Notes: generated by a model not told the origin, from the letters alone. A stretch of 19,232 nucleotides of DNA from Microbacteriaceae bacterium UBA6152 (GCA_002423075.1 DIUS01000106.1:1-19232), one strand, 5' to 3'. Numbered from the stretch's first letter, positions 1-7,486 are shown. Made by a program: numbers and translations.

Positions 1-677
1 AGAAGGTGCGCCGCAAGCCGTTCAGTGTCGTGCTTTTCGACGAGATAGAGAAGGCGCACCCCGACATCTTCAACTCACTGCTGCAGGTGCTCGAAGAGGG
101 CCGCCTGACCGACGGTCAGGGCCGCGTCGTCGACTTCAAGAACACGGTCATCATCATGACGACCAACCTCGGCACGAAAGACATCACGGGAGGCCCCGTG
201 GGCTTCACGCTCGAGGGCAACGCCGCGGCGTCGTACTCGGCCATGCGCTCGAAGGTCGTTGAAGAGCTCAAGAAGCACTTCAAGCCCGAGTTCTTGAACC
301 GCGTCGACGAGACGATCGTCTTCCCGCAGCTCAACGAAGAAGAGCTCATGCAGATCGTCGGACTCTTCATCAAGCGGCTGCGCGAGCGCCTGCTCGATCA
401 AGACATGACGATCGAGGTGTCCGACGCCGCGAAGGCTCAGCTCATCAAGATCGGCTGGGACCCGACGCTCGGGGCCCGACCCCTGCGCCGCGCGGTGCAG
501 CACGAGATCGAAGACGCCCTGAGTGAGCGCATTCTGCACGGCGAGCTCAACGGCGGCGACCACGTCGCGGTCGACTTCATCGACGGCGAGTTCACCTTCG
601 TGACGACGCGGAAAGAACTCGCGGCGGTCGAGGCGGGGCCTTCGGCCTCTGCTGCAGAGCTTCCGGTCGCAGACTGA
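1..677 (+). CDS. clpC: ATP-dependent Clp protease ATP-binding subunit ClpC, C-terminal part
   Basis: This is the 3' part of a class I Clp/Hsp100 AAA+ unfoldase; the gene begins before the window and the open frame runs from base 3. The protein unfolds substrates and threads them into the ClpP peptidase in the cytoplasm. The visible part opens with the Walker B of the second AAA+ domain (VVLFDEIEKAHPD), followed by sensor 1 (TTNLG), the arginine-finger stretch FKPEFLNRVDE and the sensor 2 motif GARPLRRAV of the C-terminal D2-small domain. The tail (AAVEAGPSASAAELPVAD) is short and variable, as in actinobacterial ClpC. GTG at 6 is internal and not a real start. ClpC is preferred to ClpB because of the tail and the short D2-small domain, but the N-terminal half that would settle it is missing. 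Confidence 0.93.
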   Translation, partial: KVRRKPFSVVLFDEIEKAHPDIFNSLLQVLEEGRLTDGQGRVVDFKNTVIIMTTNLGTKDITGGPVGFTLEGNAAASYSAMRSKVVEELKKHFKPEFLNRVDETIVFPQLNEEELMQIVGLFIKRLRERLLDQDMTIEVSDAAKAQLIKIGWDPTLGARPLRRAVQHEIEDALSERILHGELNGGDHVAVDFIDGEFTFVTTRKELAAVEAGPSASAAELPVAD

Positions 678-683
678 CGCACA

Positions 684-709
684 GTGGGCATCCTGCACCG
701 GATGCCCAC
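684..709 (+). terminator. Hairpin after clpC, probable terminator
   Basis: A perfect 10-bp inverted repeat, GTGGGCATCC and GGATGCCCAC, with a 6-nt loop (TGCACC) begins 7 nt after the clpC stop. No clear U-tract follows, which is common for actinobacterial terminators. It separates clpC from the next gene, which has its own promoter. Confidence 0.7.
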
Positions 710-745
710 GTGGCGTCGCTCGATTCGCGACGGCCGCGACGGCTC

Positions 746-751
746 TAGGCT
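746..751 (+). promoter_or_regulatory. -10 box for a leaderless argA mRNA
   Basis: TAGGCT lies 6 nt before the GTG at 758, with no Shine-Dalgarno in between. This geometry puts the transcription start at or next to the start codon, the actinobacterial leaderless pattern. It is inferred from sequence alone. Confidence 0.5.
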
Positions 752-757
752 GGTGCG

Positions 758-1279
758 GTGACGGCGAGACAGTTCAGCGTGCGCGAAGCCCGCACGGGCG
801 ACGTGCGGGCGATCAAACGGCTCGTCGAGCCGCTCGTGCAGCAGCGCATTCTGCTCGGCAAAGAGCTCGTCGTGTTCTTCGAGTCGCTGCAAGAGTTTCG
901 CGTCGCCGTCGACGATGCAACCGGTGAGGTCATCGGGTGCGGCGCACTGCACGTCATCTGGGAAGACCTGGGCGAAGTGCGCACGCTCGCCGTCACCGAC
1001 GCGTGGCGCGGAGCGGGCGTCGGGCACGCGCTACTGACCTCGCTCGAGGCCGAGGCGACGCGACTGGGCCTACGGCGTCTCTTCTGTCTCACCTTCGAGG
1101 TCGATTTCTTCGAGCAGCACGGCTTCGCGGAGACCGACGAGCAGTTGCTGGTCGACCCGGAGGTCTACAGCGAGTTGCTGCGCTCGCCCGATGAAGGCAT
1201 CGCCGAGTTTCTCGATCTCTCGCGTGTGAAGCCCAACACCCTCGGCAACACCCGCATGCTCAAGTCTCTGACCGACTAA
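758..1279 (+). CDS. argA: Amino-acid N-acetyltransferase (N-acetylglutamate synthase, short GNAT type)
   Basis: The 173-residue protein is a single GNAT domain that closely resembles the mycobacterial N-acetylglutamate synthase Rv2747, as I remember that sequence. It would acetylate glutamate from acetyl-CoA as the first step of arginine biosynthesis. Seen in the sequence: the core GCGALHVIWEDLGEVRTLAV (61-80), the acetyl-CoA pyrophosphate loop RGAGVG (84-89), and the family C-terminal block EFLDLSRVKPNTLGNTRML (150-168). It lacks the amino-acid kinase domain of E. coli ArgA, as expected for the short actinobacterial form. The GTG start at 758 is chosen because TAGGCT ends 6 nt before it. No other arginine gene is nearby. 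Confidence 0.85.
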   Translation: MTARQFSVREARTGDVRAIKRLVEPLVQQRILLGKELVVFFESLQEFRVAVDDATGEVIGCGALHVIWEDLGEVRTLAVTDAWRGAGVGHALLTSLEAEATRLGLRRLFCLTFEVDFFEQHGFAETDEQLLVDPEVYSELLRSPDEGIAEFLDLSRVKPNTLGNTRMLKSLTD

Positions 1280-1340
1280 GCACGACCTGCGAGTACGGGC
1301 CACGCCGCGCGAGCATCCCGCCGCGGCCGCCCCGCTGGCC

Positions 1341-1346
1341 TACCCT
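1341..1346 (+). promoter_or_regulatory. -10 box for a leaderless mRNA
   Basis: TACCCT is followed by 6 nt and then ATG at 1353. An in-frame GTG at 1347 touches the box itself, so it cannot be the start if this promoter is used. That favours ATG 1353. Confidence 0.45.
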
Positions 1347-1352
1347 GTGGTC

Positions 1353-1973
1353 ATGTCGACGCTGCGTCATCCGGTAGGACCGCAGCCGCCCGAGGTCTAC
1401 TGGCGGCGCCGCCTCATCGTGGGCCTGGGCCTGCTCGCGGTTATCGTGATCATCGTGCTCATCATCGTGCGCCCCGGGTCGGGAGACCCGGCTGCCGAGC
1501 CGACGCCCGAACCCGAGTCGAGCGAGACCGCCGAGCCCGGTGTCGAGACCGACCCGACCGACGTGGTCGCGTGCGCCGCCACGCAGGTCGTCGTGACGCC
1601 GGTCACCGACGCGGCGAGCTACCCCGCCGACCAGGAGCCGCTGCTGTCGTTCACGTTGCTCAACACGGGCGCGGCGGCGTGTTCACTCGAGGCCGGATCG
1701 GACGTGCAAGAGTTTCTGATCGTCTCAGGCAGTGACCGCATTTGGGCCTCGACCGATTGCCAGGAGCCCGGCGTACCCGCGCCGCTCGTGCTCGAGCCCG
1801 GCGTCGAGGCCGAAAGCACGGCCTTCGCGTGGAGCCGCACCCGCTCGACCCCCGACGACTGCGCCACGGCCGACGATCGTCCGAGCGTCACCGCGGGCGG
1901 GGCGACCTATCGACTGAGCGTGACCGTGGGCGAGTTCGAAAGCGTGGAAGACCGCCCGTTCATCTTGAACTAG
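1353..1973 (+). CDS. Membrane-anchored extracytoplasmic protein with a DUF4232-like domain
   Basis: This 206-residue protein has a short basic N-terminus and one hydrophobic segment of about 22 residues (LIVGLGLLAVIVIIVLIIV). A Pro/Glu/Thr-rich spacer (about residues 40-65) follows, and then a domain of roughly 140 residues with four cysteines that could form disulfides outside the cell. The layout (signal anchor, acidic linker, beta-rich domain starting CAATQVVVTPVTD) resembles actinobacterial DUF4232 proteins. The function is unknown. The gene stands alone between argA and the SseB-like gene, each with its own leaderless-type promoter. No lipobox cysteine follows the hydrophobic segment, so it is more likely an anchor than a lipoprotein signal. 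Confidence 0.75.
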   Translation: MSTLRHPVGPQPPEVYWRRRLIVGLGLLAVIVIIVLIIVRPGSGDPAAEPTPEPESSETAEPGVETDPTDVVACAATQVVVTPVTDAASYPADQEPLLSFTLLNTGAAACSLEAGSDVQEFLIVSGSDRIWASTDCQEPGVPAPLVLEPGVEAESTAFAWSRTRSTPDDCATADDRPSVTAGGATYRLSVTVGEFESVEDRPFILN

Positions 1974-1980
1974 GGCGGCG

Positions 1981-1986
1981 TAGTCT
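1981..1986 (+). promoter_or_regulatory. -10 box for a leaderless mRNA
   Basis: TAGTCT is followed by 7 nt and then GTG at 1994. No Shine-Dalgarno is placed for that GTG apart from a weak GGAG that touches it. This supports the short SseB-like reading of the downstream frame. Confidence 0.5.
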
Positions 1987-1993
1987 GGTCGGA

Positions 1994-2446
1994 GTGAGCC
2001 CCAAGAAGAAGCCCCCGAAACGCTCTGGTTCACCCGCTCGACGAGCTGCCACTGCCGCGTTGCCGCCCTCGACTCTGCCGCCCGAGCAGCGACTGGATGC
2101 CGCCCTCGAGCGTCAAGATGCCGCGGCCGTGGCGTTCGCCCTGCGCAACGATCACGTGATCGTGCCGCTGCTGCCCGTCGACGGGCCGCCGCAGGTGCGT
2201 GTGTTTCGACGGGGCGAGGCCGACAAGTACATGCTGTTGCTCTTCTCGGCGCCCGAGCACTATGCCGCGATGACCCCGAGCGAGCCCGAGCACCGGGTTC
2301 TCGCCTACGACGGTGCGACGCTCGCCGAGTTTCTTGAGCAGAACCTCGGCGTGCTCGAGGCCGTGTGGTTCGACGTCGCTGGCCCGCACGCCATGCAGGC
2401 CGAACCGCAGGACGTGCTCGACGCGCTGCGGATGCCGCGCGAGTAG
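1994..2446 (+). CDS. SseB-like N-terminal domain protein
   Basis: The 150-residue protein starts with a basic, Pro/Ala-rich tail (SPKKKPPKRSGSPARRAA). It then has a single globular domain with the pattern of SseB N-terminal domains: LRNDHVIVPLLPVDG, a central strand YMLLLFSAPEHY, and a C-terminal VWFDVAGPHAMQAEP where many family members have a NPG-type motif. The biochemical role of this family is not established. The open frame extends far upstream through the preceding gene in another reading frame, but TAGTCT 7 nt before GTG 1994 and the position of similarity both point to this start. It converges with radA, with a single base between the two stop codons. Confidence 0.65.
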   Translation: MSPKKKPPKRSGSPARRAATAALPPSTLPPEQRLDAALERQDAAAVAFALRNDHVIVPLLPVDGPPQVRVFRRGEADKYMLLLFSAPEHYAAMTPSEPEHRVLAYDGATLAEFLEQNLGVLEAVWFDVAGPHAMQAEPQDVLDALRMPRE

Positions 2447-2447
2447 C

Positions 2448-3794
2448 TCAGAACTCGGGCACGTCGAGCTTCTCGTCGTGCGCGCTTGCGAACGCGCGCC
2501 GCACGGCTTCGCGCAGGTGCAAAGCTGAAGCGTCAATCATCGTCGTGTAGCCGAGGCGAGCGCCTTCGGCGGCTCGCTGCGAGGCGCCCGATACCGCGCG
2601 GATCTCGCCCGCGAGACTGATTTCTCCGATGGCGGCGAGGTGAGCATCCAGGGCCTTCTCGCGTCGGGCGCTCGCAACGGCCAGCGCGATCGCGAGGTCG
2701 GCCGCGGGCTCGGTGAGGCGGATTCCGCCGACGGTCGAGACGTAGACGTCGAACCCGCTCAGCGGCATGCCGCAGCGGCGCTCGAGCACGGCGAGCAGCA
2801 TCGCCACACGTGACGAGTCGACGCCGTTGACGACGCGGCGCGGTTGGGGGGCATTCGAGGCGACGATGAGTGCCTGCACCTCGACGGGCAAGGCTCGGCG
2901 GCCCTCCATGGCGATGGCGACGCACGTGCCGCTCACGGGAGTGGTCGAGCCCGAGCGGAACAGGATCGAGGGGTCGGCAACCTCGGCGATGCCGTCGCCG
3001 GTCATCTCGAAGCACCCGACCTCGTCGGTGGGGCCGAAGCGGTTCTTGAGCGCGCGCACGAAACGCAGCGCCGTCTGGCGGTCGCCCTCGAACTGGCACA
3101 CGACGTCGACGAGGTGCTCGAGCAGGCGCGGGCCGGCGATCGTGCCGTCTTTCGTCACATGGCCGACGAGCACGACGGGAATGTCGCGGTCTTTCGCGAC
3201 CCTGATGAGGGTGGCCGCCACTTCGCGTACTTGCGAGACCCCGCCGGCGAGCCCGTCGACGAGCGACGAGGCGACGGTCTGCACCGAGTCGACGATGACG
3301 AGGGCGGGCTGCACCTCATCGATCTGGCCGAGAATCGTCGCCAGGTCAGTCTCCGACGCGAGATAGAGCTCGGGCGTCAGCGCGCCCGTGCGACCGGCGC
3401 GTAGTCGCACTTGCGCCACCGACTCTTCGGCCGACACGTAGAGCACGCGCTGGCCAAGCTTCGCGGCGCGGGCGGCGACTTCGAGCAGCAGGGTCGACTT
3501 GCCGACCCCGGGCTCACCCGACAGCAGAATGGCGGCGCCGGGCACGATGCCGCCGCCCAGCACCCGGTCGAACTCGGCGATGCCCGTGGGCGTGTGGCTC
3601 TCACCTCGCGGCTCGATCGACGTGATGGGGCGTGCGGCCCGGCCCTCGGCAACCCGGGCCGGCGCGGTGTGCCGCGTCGGCGCATCCTTCTCGATGACCG
3701 TGCCCCACTGCTGGCACTCGCCGCAGCGGCCGGCCCACTTCAGGGTCGACCACCCGCACTCGGTGCAGACGAAGTTCGCGGTGGGCTTGGCCAT
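2448..3794 (-). CDS. radA: DNA repair protein RadA
   Basis: This 448-residue RecA-like ATPase acts in recombinational repair, driving branch migration of recombination intermediates. The domains run in the usual order: a C4 zinc finger at the N-terminus (C10, C13, C24, C27), Walker A GEPGVGKST (93-101), Walker B LVIVDS (165-170), the RadA signature KNRFG (250-254), and a Lon-protease-like C-terminal domain. The length is normal for the family. ATG at 3794 precedes the zinc finger by 9 residues, as expected. TATTCT lies 9 nt upstream, and there is no good Shine-Dalgarno. It is transcribed in the same direction as the broken cupin and chrA upstream but appears to have its own promoter. Confidence 0.96.
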   Translation of the reverse strand: MAKPTANFVCTECGWSTLKWAGRCGECQQWGTVIEKDAPTRHTAPARVAEGRAARPITSIEPRGESHTPTGIAEFDRVLGGGIVPGAAILLSGEPGVGKSTLLLEVAARAAKLGQRVLYVSAEESVAQVRLRAGRTGALTPELYLASETDLATILGQIDEVQPALVIVDSVQTVASSLVDGLAGGVSQVREVAATLIRVAKDRDIPVVLVGHVTKDGTIAGPRLLEHLVDVVCQFEGDRQTALRFVRALKNRFGPTDEVGCFEMTGDGIAEVADPSILFRSGSTTPVSGTCVAIAMEGRRALPVEVQALIVASNAPQPRRVVNGVDSSRVAMLLAVLERRCGMPLSGFDVYVSTVGGIRLTEPAADLAIALAVASARREKALDAHLAAIGEISLAGEIRAVSGASQRAAEGARLGYTTMIDASALHLREAVRRAFASAHDEKLDVPEF

Positions 3795-3803
3795 GGTGGC
3801 TTC

Positions 3804-3809
3804 AGAATA
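3804..3809 (-). promoter_or_regulatory. Candidate -10 box of radA
   Basis: On the minus strand TATTCT is followed by 9 nt and the radA ATG. The transcript would be leaderless or have a leader of 2-3 nt. No matching -35 was identified with confidence. Confidence 0.35.
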
Positions 3810-3839
3810 CGGGGATGCTCTGACCCTGACGGCGCACGG

Positions 3840-4214
3840 TCAAACGGTCGGCAGCTGCCTATCGATCGGCACGGTGCGCTCGACGACGTCATCGCCCGTG
3901 TGGGCCGTCGTCACGGTCTTGATGAGAACGATCTCGATCTCCTCGGTGGCGACCGGGTTGTGTCGCACGCTGCGAGGCACGACATAGAACTCGCCGGGGT
4001 GGAGCACGACCTCGTCGCGGCTCTCGAGCTGCATGCGCAGTCGTCCCGAGACGACTCAGAAGAGTTCGTCTTCGTTCTCGTGCGCGTGCCAGACGAACTC
4101 GCCCGGCAGCGTCGCGACCTTCACATACTGGTCGTTGACTTGGCCGATGACTCGCGGAGTCCAGTGCTCCGTGACCTGCGCGAGCTCGGCCGAGACGATC
4201 GTCTTGTCGAGCAT
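3840..4214 (-). pseudogene. Small cupin-domain protein interrupted by one in-frame TGA
   Basis: Read from ATG 4214, the frame encodes a single-domain cupin of about 124 residues. Codon 53 (4056-4058 on the plus strand) is TGA, in the stretch DELF-stop-VVSGRLRM, where relatives have a hydrophobic residue. Frame and motifs are intact on both sides: the metal-binding HAHENEDE (H43, H45, E50) before the stop, and the second cupin motif HPGEFYVVPRSVRH (H85) after it. One base change, such as TGG to TGA, would explain the lesion. The gene lies 32 nt after chrA on the same strand. Either it is a recent pseudogene, the base is a sequencing error, or the stop is read through; a pseudogene is the simplest reading. 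GTG or ATG codons after the stop could only make the second half. Confidence 0.8.
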
Positions 4215-4246
4215 GGGCTCAGTCTCCCCGAGCAACCAAGGCTCGA

Positions 4247-5596
4247 CTACACAAGGCTGAGCACCGCGAGCGACAACGCTCCGAACACCACGATGAGCAC
4301 GATGTCGGGCACACGCCCGATGCGGTGGATCAGGGGAACGAGTGCGGCGAGCACGACACTGCCGACGATGGCCGCGATCGGAGGTACTCCTGCGTCGTCG
4401 GCGATGCCGGCCGATGCGTGCAGTAGCGACAGAGAGGTCGCTGCGAGGAGCCCGCAGATCACTGGAAGGATGAACGCCGAAATATTGCGCACGAAGAGCG
4501 AGTTGCGGGCGCGGTCATACCCGGCCAAGAGGAGCAGAGCGACGGATGCGCTGCCGCCGACCGTGATGAGGAAAGCGGCGAGGGCGAACACGACACCTGC
4601 GAGTACAGAGCCCGCTTCGACGCCCGCACCATAGGCGACTCCTGAGGCGATCTTCACCAGGATCGGGCCGGGCAGGGCGTTGGCGACGGGCACAATCTGC
4701 CCGTAGAACTGGGTTGCGTCGATGAGGCCAGAGGCGACGAAGAATCCGTCGGCCACGCCCACGTAGGCCTCGCCGCCGCCGAACGACGACACGGTCGAGA
4801 CGAGAATGAGCCCGAAGAGCGAGAGGGTGGAGGCGTCGGGAACAGCGGCGAATGCCGCACCGAACCCGATGACTGCGATGAGCGCGAGCACGAGCGCTCC
4901 CCGCAGGGCTCGCCGAGCACCAACCGGCACCGCGACTCCCGCGACCGCGTCGGCCGCCACCGCCCGGCCGCCGCGCACGAGCTGCCACACCGTCACGAGC
5001 GCGATGCCGGCGAGCGCGACGAGTACCAGACCGAGTGCCGAAAGCTCGGGCGGCGCCCACGAAGGTTCAGCATCCGCCGCATCGACGACGAGCTGCACTG
5101 CGCGCGCCGCACCGGAGAGCAGGAAAGCGACCACGGCGATGACGACCCCGGTCCAGTGAATGTGACCGCCCGGTGCGAGCACCTTGACGATGTAGTGGGC
5201 CAGCAAGTAGAGGATGAACGCTGAAATGCCGAGTGAGGCATATTCGACCACCGAGATCGCCCCGGGCCCGAGCGCCGAGAACAGGGCCAGCAGAGCGACA
5301 GTTGCCACGGCGCCGGGCAGCGCGACGGCGACTGCACCGCTGGCGGCGGCAGCAGACGTGCTGAGCTGCGTGCCTGAGAGTGCTGCGATCTTGACCGGCA
5401 GCGCGCCCGGAGTGATGTTCGCGATGACGGTGTCGTGCGTGAACTCATCGTCGCGCAGACTGCCTTCACGCACCAGCTCGCGCTCCATGACCGGGATCAG
5501 AGCGCTCCCCCCGCCGAAGCCGATGACCCCGATCTTCGTCATTGACATGGTGTGCTGAAGCACGCTGCGACGGCGGGAAGGTAGGGGCATGGTCAT
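4247..5596 (-). CDS. chrA: ChrA-type chromate ion transporter, two-domain form
   Basis: This polytopic inner-membrane protein of 449 residues belongs to the CHR family, whose characterised members export chromate. It has two CHR domains in one chain. The first carries GVIGFGGGSALIPVMERELV and the ITPGALPVKIAALSG block, and the second the matching SSFGGGEAYVGVADG and NALPGPILVKIASG blocks, so the internal duplication is easy to see. About ten hydrophobic segments are present. ATG at 5596 is preferred because GGAAGAG lies 8 nt upstream on the minus strand and the family motif starts soon after. The open frame extends upstream to 5719, but that extra 41-residue head (rich in Arg, His and Trp) is not typical of the family. 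Chromate as substrate is a family-level guess; no chrB regulator is visible. Confidence 0.88.
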   Translation of the reverse strand: MTMPLPSRRRSVLQHTMSMTKIGVIGFGGGSALIPVMERELVREGSLRDDEFTHDTVIANITPGALPVKIAALSGTQLSTSAAAASGAVAVALPGAVATVALLALFSALGPGAISVVEYASLGISAFILYLLAHYIVKVLAPGGHIHWTGVVIAVVAFLLSGAARAVQLVVDAADAEPSWAPPELSALGLVLVALAGIALVTVWQLVRGGRAVAADAVAGVAVPVGARRALRGALVLALIAVIGFGAAFAAVPDASTLSLFGLILVSTVSSFGGGEAYVGVADGFFVASGLIDATQFYGQIVPVANALPGPILVKIASGVAYGAGVEAGSVLAGVVFALAAFLITVGGSASVALLLLAGYDRARNSLFVRNISAFILPVICGLLAATSLSLLHASAGIADDAGVPPIAAIVGSVVLAALVPLIHRIGRVPDIVLIVVFGALSLAVLSLV

Positions 5597-5935
5597 ACGT
5601 CTACTCTTCCAGGGCACGCGCTCGCTGCGCGAGTGCGCCAGCGAACGCCGACTCACATGCTCGATAGCCCAACGCCGAGGGTGGAACTGGTCCCACGAGA
5701 ACTCGGGGAACGACCCCACCCGCGCCGCTTCTCAGTGACCCGGTGCAGCGGGGCGAAGTGCACGCCTTGGGCGAGCACGACGTCGGCGATCATGCGCGAG
5801 GAGATCACAGCATCCCGTTCGCGTTCTCCGACATGGAGGCACGTCGCCGCGCATACGTGAACGGAGCGCGCAGCGACCAGGCCATGCACGCATCGTAGGC
5901 ACGACGGGTGGATGCTCAGCCGCGGTCGCCGCCGG
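5597..5935. other. Intergenic stretch between chrA and the tRNA
   Basis: This stretch of about 340 bp has no gene I can support. A short plus-strand frame ending at 5898 contains SIPFAFSDMEARRRAYVNG, which has the look of a gene 3' end but no start, Shine-Dalgarno or family I can name. Minus-strand frames here are equally open. It may contain a gene remnant. Confidence 0.3.
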
Positions 5936-5965
5936 TTCGAACCGCCCGCGCACCTGCGCTAAACT
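5936..5965 (+). promoter_or_regulatory. Promoter of tRNA-Ser
   Basis: TTCGAA (5936-5941) and TAAACT (5960-5965) are separated by 18 bp. The -10 ends 7 nt before the first base of the mature tRNA, so the predicted transcript starts at or very near the tRNA 5' end. Confidence 0.6.
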
Positions 5966-5972
5966 CTCCCGC

Positions 5973-6063
5973 GGTGACGTGTCCGAGCGGCCGAAGGTGC
6001 AACTCTCGAAAAGTTGTGTGGGTGTTGAGCCCACCGTGGGTTCAAATCCCACCGTCACCGCCA
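5973..6063 (+). tRNA. tRNA-Ser (anticodon CGA)
   Basis: A complete class II tRNA is visible. The acceptor arm pairs GGTGACG (5973-5979) with CGTCACC (6053-6059). The anticodon stem-loop is CAACT-CTCGAAA-AGTTG with anticodon CGA, reading UCG. It has a long variable arm, a T-arm GTGGG-TTCAAAT-CCCAC, discriminator G at 6060 and an encoded CCA at 6061-6063. Mobile-element sequence begins shortly after its 3' end, so the gene marks the boundary of the rearranged region. Confidence 0.97.
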
Positions 6064-6118
6064 AGTTGTTCACGTGGGAACCCCTGGAATGCGAAAGTGA
6101 GCCGGGGGCTACCATGTT

Positions 6119-6292
6119 TTTCGCCCAGTCGGCGAGGGCTTGGGAGACGAACTCGGGCCCGTTGTCACAGCGCAACACTCTCGGCAAGCGACGGTGGGCG
6201 ACAATGCGCTCCAGCTCGTCCACGAGCCGGTCGGCAGTGATCGAGCGCTCCACCAGCACACCCACGCATTCGCGGGTGTGCTCATCGGCGTC
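6119..6292 (-). pseudogene. IS3-family transposase OrfB fragment, central DDE region
   Basis: The minus-strand frame reads DEHTRECVGVLVERS, then ITADRLVDELERI, then VLRCDNGPEFVSQALADWAK. That is the middle of an IS3-type OrfB integrase core, including the second catalytic aspartate in RCDNGPEF. The first aspartate, the catalytic glutamate and both ends are missing. Similarity stops abruptly at 6292 on one side, where a fragment in the opposite direction begins, and near 6119 on the other, about 55 bp after the tRNA. It is a dead remnant. Confidence 0.75.
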
Positions 6293-6424
6293 TACAGCCT
6301 CGCCCATGCCCGGGTCGTGAACGGTGACTGGAAGCAGGACTACAACCACGGCCGTCGCCACTCCGCGTTGGGCTACCGAACCCCGGCGGCCTATGCTCGG
6401 ACCTGCACGCATCGAAACCCCTGA
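6293..6424 (+). pseudogene. IS3-family transposase OrfB fragment, C-terminus
   Basis: The plus-strand frame reads YSLAHARVVNGDWKQDYNHG and then RRHSALGYRTPAAYARTCTHR before the stop at 6422-6424. This is the typical C-terminus of an IS3-type OrfB of the group that ends in CTHR. The fragment starts exactly where the oppositely oriented piece ends. The bases after the stop (ACAGAGTGGACCGATTCACG, about 6434-6453, then GGGTCA) look like the usual IS3 right end, but I could not pair them with a left end in the window. Confidence 0.75.
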
Positions 6425-6820
6425 CGACTCCCAAACAGAGTGGACCGATTCACGGGGTCAGGCCACCGCTCGATCACGACTGTCATCGGGGGCACATGCG
6501 GCTGAAGGGTGAGGAAGCAGACCATCTCGGTGCACGCAGTCGCACGCCCAAGGGAGTCGTGGAGAAGCTCGAGCACACTCGGGAGGGCAACAATTTGTTG
6601 CGAAAGGTAGCGTTTCGCGCACGGACGAGACCCTTGGCGAACTTGCGCGAGCGCGACTGATTCCGCGGCTGGAGCTCGCTCTCCTCGCGGAGTGAGAGCA
6701 ACGCGAGGCCATCGTCGGCGTCGTCTTCGACTTGCACAATCTGATGGAGGAACGCGGCGCCTACAGAGAGTCCCGACCAGTGGAAAGGGGCGTTCTGGTG
6801 TGTACGTTGGTCATAGATGA
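6425..6820. other. Gene-poor stretch between the IS3 remnant and marR
   Basis: About 400 bp. The first 40-50 bp are probably the outer end of the IS3 remnant. A 116-codon minus-strand frame (6483-6833) crosses the rest, but it has no Shine-Dalgarno, begins inside the marR leader and has no motif I recognise. I see no RNA gene or repeat here. Confidence 0.35.
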
Positions 6821-6831
6821 GGGGAGGATCC

Positions 6832-7365
6832 ATGGCACGAAATGAACCGCTACCGGTCGACCCGATCGCTGAGGCGAAACGTCAGTGGGAGCTGCACGGT
6901 TGGATGGACGCCGCAGTGGGCATGTCCGCTGTCACGTCGGTCATGCGAGCACAGCAGATCATGCTCGGCCGGGTCGAGAGGGAGTTGAAGGCATACGGGT
7001 TGTCCTTCGCACGGTATGAGTTGCTCCGGCTGCTTGCCTTCACCCGAGAGGGCCGCATGCCCATGGCGAGTGCAATCGCGCGGTTGCAGGTCCACCCCAC
7101 GAGTGTGACGAACACCGTGGACCGCTTGTCACGAGATGGCCAGGTGAGGCGGGAGCCTCACCCTACGGACGGTCGTGCCGCGCTGATCGCCCTCACGGAT
7201 AGCGGGCGCGAAACGGTCGAGCGCGCCACCGCCGCCATGAATGCGCTCTTTGCCGACGTAGGCCTTCCCGCCGACGATCTCGCGGAACTTGTCCGCATAC
7301 TTGCGCGATTCCGCAAGGACGCTGGCGACTTCGCCGACCCCGAACCACGACCTGACCCGCTCTGA
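6832..7365 (+). CDS. MarR-family transcriptional regulator
   Basis: This 177-residue winged-helix regulator would bind DNA as a dimer, usually as a repressor released by a small aromatic or acyl ligand. The N-terminal dimerisation helices (to about 50) are followed by the helix-turn-helix (about 75-102, with recognition helix PTSVTNTVDRLSRDG) and the wing with the family Asp-x-Arg pattern in HPTDGRAALIALTDSGR (D113, R115). The ATG at 6832 is chosen over the one at 6817 because GGGGAGGA (6821-6828) is well placed only for the later one. It is intact and lies between two blocks of IS3 debris. The nearest plausible target is the etfBA operon 600 bp downstream in the same direction, but no operator was proven and the ligand is unknown. 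Confidence 0.87.
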   Translation: MARNEPLPVDPIAEAKRQWELHGWMDAAVGMSAVTSVMRAQQIMLGRVERELKAYGLSFARYELLRLLAFTREGRMPMASAIARLQVHPTSVTNTVDRLSRDGQVRREPHPTDGRAALIALTDSGRETVERATAAMNALFADVGLPADDLAELVRILARFRKDAGDFADPEPRPDPL

Positions 7366-7486
7366 GACTTGACTGGCACTGGAAGCGCAGTGTGTCGCAC
7401 AACCGGAGCACCACAGGCTCACCTGCCGTGCTGACTTGGGATGGTGGGCCCTCTTTACAATGAGGGTGCTACTGAGAGAGAGCAGG

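Noticed and set aside
4056..4058. TGA in the cupin gene as a selenocysteine codon
   Set aside because: No selenocysteine insertion hairpin was evident after it, the position is hydrophobic in relatives, and no selenium gene is present.
3411..4634. 407-codon plus-strand open frame opposite radA, the cupin gene and chrA
   Set aside because: It is a mirror of three recognisable minus-strand genes in GC-rich DNA, with no domain of its own.
5597..5719. N-terminal extension of ChrA to 5719
   Set aside because: The extra residues are unlike the family, and a good Shine-Dalgarno precedes ATG 5596.
5740..5898. Short plus-strand frame ending in SIPFAFSDMEARRRAYVNG
   Set aside because: It looks somewhat protein-like but has no start signal or family match I can name.
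6483..6833. 116-codon minus-strand frame upstream of marR
   Set aside because: No Shine-Dalgarno, no recognised domain, and it starts inside the marR ribosome-binding region.
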